From positions 1-18,721 of the forward strand of contig DCUQ01000034.1 of NCBI GenBank assembly GCA_002327865.1: a stretch of 18,721 nt of DNA. Direction: 5' to 3'. The position numbers were made by a program, and so were the translations under genes. Below are positions 8,061-14,514 of the stretch, piece after piece; the first letter of the stretch is position 1, and every line of letters starts with the position of its first letter. The notes beneath the pieces are model-generated. The model made no database searches. It was not told where the DNA came from and saw only the letters and a list, made by a program, of their open reading frames with translations. Source of the stretch: Syntrophaceae bacterium UBA2210. Lineage in GTDB: Bacteria > Desulfobacterota > Syntrophia > Syntrophales > UBA2210.

Positions 8061-9855
8061 CCACCATTTCCTTCTCGCTCTTTTTAACCGGGAGCAGGAC
8101 TGTAAAGGTTGTCTGAGAACCCACTGCACTCTCAACGTGGATTTCTCCGCCGTGCCCCCGTATTATCTCGTGTGCCAGGGAAAGCCCCAGCCCCAGCCCC
8201 TTCTCCTTGGTTGTATATTCCGGATCGAATATGTGATCTATTTCCCCTGGCGTCAGCCCGCAGCCGGTGTCCGATATCTTTATGCCTACCATATCTTTCC
8301 CGTTCGGCTCAACAGAGATGGTTATGGTACCCTTGCCGGGAATCGCCTCCATCGCATTCTTGAAAATATTATAGAATGCCTGTCTGAGCTTATCCATATC
8401 CATGGGTATTATGAAAGAGTTATCATCTTTCCAGTCGGTTTTTATGTCGATTTTTCTCAGACTGGCCTCTTCTCTTATAAGTCCGACAATTCTCTCCAAT
8501 AAATACGTTACGGAATGATTTTTCAGTTCCAGGCGGCGGCTTCGGGAAAATATGACGAATTCTTCTACAATTCTGTTCAAACGCTTGATCTCTTCACTGA
8601 TAATTCCGGTGATGTACTGGAAATCCTTATTTTTATCAGTATCATCAGGAGCATATTCGCGGCGTACTCTCTGGCTGGCCATGCTGATCGCGTTAAGGGG
8701 ATTGCGAATTTCATGGGCGACTCCGGCTGCGAGTTTGCCCAGTGCTGACAATTTTTCAGCCTTTTGAAGGCGCTTTCCCATCTCTTCCACCCTCAGCAGG
8801 TACCTTTTCTGGCTGCGGTAAAGGGCGAACATCGAAAGCAGCCCTATCGCCATAACGAAGATCATTGAGATGATCATTCTGTTTCTGTTTTCTTTCAATA
8901 TCTTGTCACTGTTTGTGCGGTTAAGGCCCAGGCGCGCGAATCCTACTATCTTTTCGTCGAGATATACCGGAACCGTAATCTCGAGAAGCCCGGATGTTCC
9001 TGATGTGATCTTCCGGCTCGATTTTTTAATCTTTCCTTCCAGTACGGCAAGGGCGACCGCGTCGATGTTTTTAAACTGTTCCTGGACATTGCCTGCCTGG
9101 CCCAGTACCCTGCCCGCCCTGTTTATTACCACAAGGTGATCCAACCCCTGCTGATCCCATCCGACCTCTTCGATAGCTTTATTTATTACGATTCTGGGGC
9201 CCCACCAGCTGCGTAGCCCTTCGTCGTTGAGTGCTATCAATACGGAGCCGCTTCCGTCCTTTCGGCGTAGCGTAATATATCCCATCTCGTTGAGTTTTCC
9301 GAATTTGTGAAAGATATCCAGAATCGTTGCCTCGTTCCAGATTACATCAACATTCGTTCCCGCCGGGAATTCTTTCAGAAACTCACCGCTTTTAAAGACG
9401 ACATCGCCTGATCCGTTGAGAACAGCGACAAACCATAATCTTTCACGGTCGGCAATCGCTTCCAGATCTTTTTCACCCAAATGCCCGGACCGCCATTCGG
9501 CGTCGATCTCACGCGCCATAACGACAAGACTTTTCACGAGAGCTTCTTGTGGAGAAAATACTTTTTTGCTGAGCGGGACAATAGCGTCATCATCTTTCAC
9601 GCCTTTCTTGAGTGCCTGACGAAGATAGTCGAGATTCTCCTGAGCCACGTTTTCCACGGTTGTTATGATGTCGAGTCCCCTGCTTTCCATAAAACCCACC
9701 AGCGTTTTATCAAGACGTCCAAGATCCATGATTCCCATAAAAAGTATGAGAGAGAGAAAAAGTCCTATGATAAGCGTTACGAACAGAGGACTGAGAAAGG
9801 CCCTTTTATGTCCCATTGATGAGCTGTTCCACTCTGCGTATTTCGGAAGTTTCAT
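8053..9855 (-). CDS. Membrane sensor histidine kinase, partner of the sigma-54 response regulator
   Basis: A 600-residue kinase. It has one membrane segment at about 19-43, a large extracytoplasmic sensor region (about 45-326) of probable double-Cache type, and a second membrane segment at about 327-346. The HisKA domain carries the phospho-accepting His381 in GVAHEIRNPLNA. The HATPase_c domain has an N-box around 496-503, DTGCG at 529-533 and GLGLGLSLAHEII from 553. This layout resembles the AtoS/ZraS kinases that pair with NtrC-type regulators. The sensor segment contains RRKDGSGSVLIALNDEG and VVINRAGRVLGQAGN, typical Cache-like strands, but the ligand cannot be read from it. AAGGA lies six bases before the ATG at 9855; an internal ATG at 9816 is a weaker alternative. 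It is the first gene of the minus-strand operon and is divergent from the flavoprotein gene. Confidence 0.95.
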   Translation of the reverse strand: MKLPKYAEWNSSSMGHKRAFLSPLFVTLIIGLFLSLILFMGIMDLGRLDKTLVGFMESRGLDIITTVENVAQENLDYLRQALKKGVKDDDAIVPLSKKVFSPQEALVKSLVVMAREIDAEWRSGHLGEKDLEAIADRERLWFVAVLNGSGDVVFKSGEFLKEFPAGTNVDVIWNEATILDIFHKFGKLNEMGYITLRRKDGSGSVLIALNDEGLRSWWGPRIVINKAIEEVGWDQQGLDHLVVINRAGRVLGQAGNVQEQFKNIDAVALAVLEGKIKKSSRKITSGTSGLLEITVPVYLDEKIVGFARLGLNRTNSDKILKENRNRMIISMIFVMAIGLLSMFALYRSQKRYLLRVEEMGKRLQKAEKLSALGKLAAGVAHEIRNPLNAISMASQRVRREYAPDDTDKNKDFQYITGIISEEIKRLNRIVEEFVIFSRSRRLELKNHSVTYLLERIVGLIREEASLRKIDIKTDWKDDNSFIIPMDMDKLRQAFYNIFKNAMEAIPGKGTITISVEPNGKDMVGIKISDTGCGLTPGEIDHIFDPEYTTKEKGLGLGLSLAHEIIRGHGGEIHVESAVGSQTTFTVLLPVKKSEKEMVDG

Positions 9856-9967
9856 CTGGTTTCCTTCGGATAAGTATCACTTCGGTCACATGTTGCGTTT
9901 ATATCACAACTTATCCCTGTATAATAGTTTGAAAATCAGGAACAGTCATTTCCGGAACTGCCCGGGG

Positions 9968-9983
9968 TCGACAATTTTGTCGA
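9968..9983. promoter_or_regulatory. Perfect palindrome, candidate upstream activator site
   Basis: TCGACAA-TT-TTGTCGA is a perfect 7-bp inverted repeat with a two-base centre. Its centre is about 175 bases upstream of the -12 GC of the sigma-54 promoter, a usual distance for a site bound by an NtrC-type dimer. A related but imperfect copy (TCGACATTTTGATC) is at 10055-10068. Binding by the neighbouring regulator is an inference. Confidence 0.45.
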
Positions 9984-9985
9984 TG

Positions 9986-10012
9986 GTTACCGCCAATGAC
10001 GTTTCCGGTAAC
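9986..10012. repeat. Inverted repeat GTTACCG-N13-CGGTAAC
   Basis: Two perfect 7-base arms (9986-9992 and 10006-10012) are separated by 13 bases, immediately after the 16-bp palindrome. It could be a second operator or a chance hairpin. No T-run follows on either strand. Confidence 0.3.
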
Positions 10013-10136
10013 AGATTGTAATCTTTTACTTTTTGGGAAGGCATTATTGCTGTCTCGACATTTTGATCTGCAAAGTATATTTCTTTTTAGGGAATCACTT
10101 TCTTTATATCCTTACATATCGGAGGGTTACACAATT

Positions 10137-10152
10137 TGGCATGGAAAGTGCT
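10137..10152 (+). promoter_or_regulatory. Sigma-54 (RpoN) -24/-12 promoter facing the flavoprotein gene
   Basis: TGGCATGGAAAGTGCT matches the sigma-54 consensus TGGCACG-N4-TTGCW at 10 of 12 defined positions. The invariant GG (10138-10139) and GC (10150-10151) are at the right spacing. The expected start of transcription is near 10163, leaving a leader of about 257 bases before the flavoprotein ATG. A sigma-54 activator gene lies on the other side of this same control region. Confidence 0.6.
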
Positions 10153-10220
10153 CATATAAATGGTCAACTACACCGGAAAAAATTCCCTTTTTCGGTTTAA
10201 ACCCTAAGCAAAAAGAACAG

Positions 10221-10259
10221 CGGGCTTGATACCTTTACCTCCTGGAGATATCGAGCCCG
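10221..10259 (+). other. Leader hairpin with CCUCC in its loop
   Basis: CGGGCTTGATA (10221-10231) pairs with TATCGAGCCCG (10249-10259): eleven pairs including one G-U wobble on the plus-strand RNA. The loop contains CCTCC, the complement of a Shine-Dalgarno sequence. On the plus strand only TTGGAGTTT follows, which is poor for termination. On the minus strand CTGTTCTTTTT follows, but no gene lies upstream of it there. It falls inside the predicted leader of the sigma-54 transcript. Confidence 0.45.
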
Positions 10260-10348
10260 TTGGAGTTTCAGCTTTCAGTATCTTCCACTCTGAAATTCAA
10301 TTCAAAGACTTTTAGTATGATTCCCGTGTATTCGTAATGAAAATCTGG

Positions 10349-10375
10349 TTGACACGGATTTCCTGAACATATAGG
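10349..10375 (+). promoter_or_regulatory. Sigma-70-like promoter for the flavoprotein gene
   Basis: A perfect -35 box TTGACA (10349-10354) is followed after 15 bases by TATAGG (10370-10375). The spacing is shorter than the preferred 17 and the -10 box is only 4 of 6. If used, the leader would be about 35 bases. It would give the flavoprotein gene a basal promoter in addition to the distal sigma-54 one. Confidence 0.35.
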
Positions 10376-10419
10376 GAATATTCTTGTTTATTCAATACAA
10401 ACAGAAGAAAGGGGGTAGT

Positions 10420-11469
10420 ATGAAAACGCGAATCACCGAGCTTTTCGGCATCAGATATCCCATTATGCTGGCAGGAATGAGTTGGATAAGTGTACCTGAA
10501 ATGGTTGCTGCAGTATCGAACGCAGGTGGACTGGGCATTCTTGCCACGGGGCCTTTGAGCGTCCAGGAGACTCGGAAATCTATCCTCAGAATCCGGGAAC
10601 TTACGGATAAACCGTTCGGCGCGAACGCAACGTTGCTTTTCCCGGGAGCGAAAGAGAACGCGAAAGTACTCCTTGAAGAGAAAGTCCCCGTTATCAACTT
10701 TTCTCTTGGTAAGGGGGATTGGATAGCGGAGGCCGCGCACAGATACGGGGGAAAGGTTGTTGCTACGGTCGTTAATGAACGCCATGGGATTGCGGCGCAA
10801 AAGCAGGGCGCGGATGGTCTTGTCGCCACCGGATATGAAGCAGCCGCTCACGGCGGCGATGTAACATCTTTGCTGCTGGTTCCCAGCATTGTGGATGCGG
10901 TCGATATTCCCGTAATTGCCGCCGGAGGTTTCGCGGATGGAAGAGGACTTGCCGCCGCGCTGGCGCTTGGAGCCGAAGGGATATCCATGGGGACACGCCT
11001 GATGACCACACAGGAAAGCGGTCTCCACGAGAATTACAAAAAACTTTCTCTCGAAAAAGGGGTAACCGATACGATCTACGGGAATTATTTTGACGGTCTT
11101 GGGTGTCGTTCCCTGAAAACGCCGGCCGCTGTCAAGGCATACAGGAAGGGTTTTCTAGGTATGCCCGATTTTCTTGCTGCGCTGGTCAATTCCAGAGATA
11201 TTGCAAAGATGCTGAATCTTCCGTACTCCAGGCTGCTTGCCGGTGTGCTTCTTTCAGGGATCAAAAACTCGGTGATGATGGCCTATCTTGCAAATGCCTT
11301 CAAAGCTATAAGCCTGGCAACCGAAAAGGGAGATATGGATAAGGGAGTTCTTACCGTAGGGCAGTCGACCGGTCTTCTTCACGACATCCCGACAATATCC
11401 GAACTGTTCGAACGAATGGTAAAGGAAGCAAAAGATTCGCAGAAAAGAATTTCCGACGCCATGGAATAA
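10420..11469 (+). CDS. Nitronate monooxygenase / NPD-family FMN flavoprotein
   Basis: A 349-residue TIM-barrel flavoprotein of the nitronate monooxygenase (2-nitropropane dioxygenase) family, which also includes the enoyl-ACP reductase FabK. Visible are the N-terminal strand with PIMLAGMSWIS, the glycine segment NAGGLGILATG at about 34-44, the family histidine H144 in AAAHGGD, the FMN-phosphate loops IPVIAAGGFADGRG (about 163-176) and GAEGISMGTRLM (about 184-195), and the C-terminal GQSTGLLHDIPT. Nitronate oxidation, quinone reduction and enoyl reduction cannot be told apart by eye; no fatty-acid genes are nearby. Translation starts at 10420, just after AAGGGGG; a longer frame to 10384 exists but lacks a ribosome site. 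It is monocistronic, with a hairpin downstream, and appears to be under sigma-54 control. Confidence 0.88.
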   Translation: MKTRITELFGIRYPIMLAGMSWISVPEMVAAVSNAGGLGILATGPLSVQETRKSILRIRELTDKPFGANATLLFPGAKENAKVLLEEKVPVINFSLGKGDWIAEAAHRYGGKVVATVVNERHGIAAQKQGADGLVATGYEAAAHGGDVTSLLLVPSIVDAVDIPVIAAGGFADGRGLAAALALGAEGISMGTRLMTTQESGLHENYKKLSLEKGVTDTIYGNYFDGLGCRSLKTPAAVKAYRKGFLGMPDFLAALVNSRDIAKMLNLPYSRLLAGVLLSGIKNSVMMAYLANAFKAISLATEKGDMDKGVLTVGQSTGLLHDIPTISELFERMVKEAKDSQKRISDAME

Positions 11470-11547
11470 GGGTGAAACACACCACATGGGAAAAGTATTA
11501 CGGGTTAATGTATATTACCTGCGATCCCTTGATTTCTTTTGTAGAGC

Positions 11548-11574
11548 TCAGGGGACAAACCCCTGACCTTTTGA
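11548..11574 (+). terminator. Hairpin after the flavoprotein gene, probable terminator
   Basis: TCAGGGG (11548-11554) and CCCCTGA (11560-11566) form a perfect 7-bp stem with a five-base loop, followed by CCTTTT. It lies 78 bases after the flavoprotein stop, between that gene and the converging Omp85 gene. The T-run is short. An outer GCTCA/TGAGC pairing (11546-11550 with 11572-11576) is an alternative. No separate T-rich terminator for the Omp85 gene was found on the minus strand. Confidence 0.5.
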
Positions 11575-11668
11575 GCCTCCTGTTGTATTAATAACAATGT
11601 GCTATATGATGTGAGCATCGCTTACAAACTATCCTTTCCGCTTTCGATTATAGATCCCATCAGGTTGG

Positions 11669-14497
11669 TTAGAAGGTATAGCCTATTGAAAAATGAAACC
11701 TGTCGCGGCTTTCGCCTTCTCTGGGATCGAGTTTGATTCCGTATAATATACCGATGGGGCCGATGGGGGTTATGTATCGCAATCCGGTCCCTACAGAGGA
11801 ACGGAATGAATCCGGGCTGATTGCTCCAAAAGAGTCTTCGACTGCTCCCGTGTCAAAAAAGCACGGAAGTTCGAAATTACGGCCAAGGTCGATTCGCGCT
11901 TCCACGCTGCCCGAGAGGGCCGCTCTTCCCCCCAGGGGGTTGCTGCTTTCGTCGAATCTGAGCATATTTTCACTGAAACCTCGCACATCCATGGTACCTC
12001 CAAGAAAGAAAAGCTGATCATCGGGGACCTTTCCTGCGGAACCATATGTTTGTATATATCCACCGCGGCCAATCAGGGCAAACGTCACCCGTTTAAACGG
12101 TGTAAAAAAATAGCGCGCATCGAGACGGTACCGTAAAAAGTCATCCAGAGAGTTCTGAATACCTTTTGATACATCGACGGAGAATGCGGAGACTGATCCT
12201 GTCTGAGGGCGGATAAAGGAATTCCTGTTGTCGTAACGTATGGACGGTGTGGTAACAAGAATGCTTCTGGGCTTGAATTCGTCGGCTTCATTTGTCTGAG
12301 GGGCGCTTTCTGCCCCGTCACGAAGAAACTGTTCCCGACTCTCGTAACGAAGCCCCAGATCCGTAGTTATGTTCTTATAGAATTTGCGTGAGAATGCCAG
12401 TGACCCGCCGTAAACCTGCGTTCCAAAATCCTGGTTGAATTCCTCTCTCCGTTCTGTAAACAGGGCTGCTGTGGCGGAAGCGTGTGAACCGAAAAGTCTT
12501 GGTTCGTTCAGCCCGGTGTCCATACGATACCCGATCTGGCTTATTTCGCCGCTTATCCAAATGCTTTTGTTTGTTCCGAAGAGGTTCTGATCGCCCGCCT
12601 TTGTATGGGCAAAGAAGCCTCTTTCAGATTCATAACCCCCGCCTGCCTGTATGAAATAGGGTTTCTTTTCCTCAACGTCCACGAGAAGATTCACGCGCGC
12701 TTCCTCTTCCTTGAGCCCCATTGTCTTGAAACGGACGCTCTGAAAGATGTTCATGTTTCTGACATTACGCTGCCCTTCAAGCATTCTGATCAGCGAGAAA
12801 GGGCTTCCGGTTTCCAGTTCAAGCTCGTTTCTCAGAATCGATTCGCGGGTCCTGAAATTTCCTGTGTAATAGACATTACCCATTTCGACATAGGGACCCT
12901 CGGTCACATGGTATACGACCCGGGCTTTGAATTCGTCAGGACTTATCAGCGCTTCACCTTTGACGGTGACGTGAGGATATCCCTGTTCGGCAACCAGGGC
13001 CGAGATGGCATTTTCATCACCTTTCATAATATATTTTCGGAAAGGTTCTCCCTGTCTCAAGGTAATGGCCTTCAGGGCTGTCCCTTCTTCTACGGTGCTG
13101 AGCCCCTTAATCCGTAATTCCGACACGATGGTCCGGACACCTTCGTTGATGGTAATGATAATCGCGACATCCTGTTTGTCTTCACTCAGGCTGACATCCT
13201 CCTTTACCTCCGTATTCATGTATCCTTCCTTGAGATACAGCGATTTTATGGCAAAGAGATCTTCCTGTAGAACTTTCGGCTCGTACAAGCCTTTATCACG
13301 GACACCCGCGACGCGGGTCAGCATTTGTTTAAGAATTCTTTCTTCCTCGATAGAGTGATTTCCGGTGATCTGAATCGATTTCACAATTGAACGGGGTCCC
13401 TCATCGATGATAAACCGTATCAATCTGACCTGCTCGGTATGATAAGTAGATCGGCGGTCGTCGGTTGCGACAGTCGCTTCCAGGTATCCTGCCTTCCTAT
13501 ATATTTCTTTGATCTTTTTAATACTTTTCTTCAGCCCCCGGTTATTGATGTTTCCCTCTGAGAAGAAAACGAGTTCTTTTCTCAAAACGGGATCCCGGAA
13601 TTCCTCATTGCCTGAGAAATCAATTTCGTATCGCAATCCTTCGGCAATCGTCAGTGTAACGATAACGTTGCCGGACTCCGGGTCTTTTGATACGGTGTGG
13701 CTGATCTTAACGTCGAAATAACCCTTGTCCCGGTACAATTGGACAAGATTTTTGATATCCTGTTTTAAATCGCTTTCGATGAAACGTCCCGCGCTCCCGG
13801 GAAACAAGTTATCCCGCCAGACCTTCATTTTTATCATTACAGTGGCGTCGGAATATGCCTGATTTCCATTAATGTCGATTCTGTCAATCCGGTAGTAACG
13901 GCCTTTTTCTATCTTTACATGTACAATGAAGGTGCCGTCCTTCCTGTCTTCATCTGACAAAACCGAAACACGGGGTTCTATGAATCCTTCCTGTTTATAA
14001 CGGTTTTCGATAAGCTGTGCCTGCCGGGAAAGCTCGCCCTGATCATATACGTCACCGGGATACAGTGTCATGACATTGAAAACGTCACGTTCAAAAAGCG
14101 GATATACCCCTTCAAGGGAAATGTTTTTAATGTGTCGAAAAGGTTTCAAGTGAAACCTGAGAACCATGCGGTCAGTTTCTTCGTCGGAATCAATGTTGAT
14201 TTCCTGGAACAGCTTTGACAATTTCAGCGCTTCGATCGACTGGGCCATTTTATCCGGGGAGAAATGATCACCTTCTTTAAGAAAAATAAAATCCCGCGCC
14301 ATTCCGGCCGGTTTTTCGGGATCTCCGCGATAGTCAACAATCTGTACGACAATCTCCGATATGACAGGCCCGGTTCCAGGCAACGGAAAACCTGCATTAT
14401 CCTGGGGACTTGCGCATACGGATGGGCCGGGTATGGTGCCCAGCAGGACGAAACATACAAAGCAGGTTAAAAAAATCGATTTCCTTTTTTTACGCAT
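11669..14497 (-). CDS. Omp85 family outer-membrane protein (BamA/TamA type) with seven POTRA domains
   Basis: A 942-residue outer-membrane insertase-type protein. It has a basic N-terminus and a signal peptide (about 1-29, cleavage likely after SVCA). I count seven POTRA repeats, at about 45-119, 120-199, 201-287, 288-368, 369-453, 454-534 and 535-612, then a beta-barrel to the end. The barrel has the loop-6 motif DVRGF (about 837-841) preceded by FLGGT, and the chain ends in aromatic GYTF, as expected for an outer-membrane beta-signal. Most BamA proteins have five POTRAs and TamA has three, so this is enlarged. Its partner in the operon is tamB, 17 bases upstream, which argues for a TamA-like role; BamA itself is not excluded. 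The upstream TTG (14503) is less likely than this ATG, because GGGAT would lie too close to it. Confidence 0.92.
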   Translation of the reverse strand: MRKKRKSIFLTCFVCFVLLGTIPGPSVCASPQDNAGFPLPGTGPVISEIVVQIVDYRGDPEKPAGMARDFIFLKEGDHFSPDKMAQSIEALKLSKLFQEINIDSDEETDRMVLRFHLKPFRHIKNISLEGVYPLFERDVFNVMTLYPGDVYDQGELSRQAQLIENRYKQEGFIEPRVSVLSDEDRKDGTFIVHVKIEKGRYYRIDRIDINGNQAYSDATVMIKMKVWRDNLFPGSAGRFIESDLKQDIKNLVQLYRDKGYFDVKISHTVSKDPESGNVIVTLTIAEGLRYEIDFSGNEEFRDPVLRKELVFFSEGNINNRGLKKSIKKIKEIYRKAGYLEATVATDDRRSTYHTEQVRLIRFIIDEGPRSIVKSIQITGNHSIEEERILKQMLTRVAGVRDKGLYEPKVLQEDLFAIKSLYLKEGYMNTEVKEDVSLSEDKQDVAIIITINEGVRTIVSELRIKGLSTVEEGTALKAITLRQGEPFRKYIMKGDENAISALVAEQGYPHVTVKGEALISPDEFKARVVYHVTEGPYVEMGNVYYTGNFRTRESILRNELELETGSPFSLIRMLEGQRNVRNMNIFQSVRFKTMGLKEEEARVNLLVDVEEKKPYFIQAGGGYESERGFFAHTKAGDQNLFGTNKSIWISGEISQIGYRMDTGLNEPRLFGSHASATAALFTERREEFNQDFGTQVYGGSLAFSRKFYKNITTDLGLRYESREQFLRDGAESAPQTNEADEFKPRSILVTTPSIRYDNRNSFIRPQTGSVSAFSVDVSKGIQNSLDDFLRYRLDARYFFTPFKRVTFALIGRGGYIQTYGSAGKVPDDQLFFLGGTMDVRGFSENMLRFDESSNPLGGRAALSGSVEARIDLGRNFELPCFFDTGAVEDSFGAISPDSFRSSVGTGLRYITPIGPIGILYGIKLDPREGESRDRFHFSIGYTF

Positions 14498-14514
14498 TTT
14501 CAATCCCGGCGTTG

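Larger units (their letters stand above)
9856..10419. other. Non-coding control region between the kinase operon and the flavoprotein gene
   Basis: This 564-base stretch separates two divergently transcribed units. Open frames in it lack ribosome sites and family resemblance. In order it holds a perfect 16-bp palindrome (9968-9983), a second inverted repeat (9986-10012), a weak palindrome-like echo (about 10055-10068), a sigma-54 -24/-12 element facing right (10137-10152), a hairpin (10221-10259) and a sigma-70-like promoter (10349-10375). I could not identify a convincing promoter for the kinase operon on the minus strand, although one must lie here or further upstream. Confidence 0.7.

Noticed and set aside
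8061..8135. 25-residue N-terminal extension of the response regulator
   Set aside because: The extension lies within the kinase coding sequence and is not part of a receiver domain; the ATG at 8060 begins exactly at the conserved receiver start.
9996..10229. 77-codon plus-strand frame in the control region
   Set aside because: No ribosome site; it runs through the sigma-54 element and ends just before the hairpin; composition is that of AT-rich non-coding DNA.
11485..11565. 26-codon plus-strand frame after the flavoprotein gene
   Set aside because: Its stop lies inside the terminator stem, the possible ribosome site is too far from the ATG, and the peptide has no recognisable feature.
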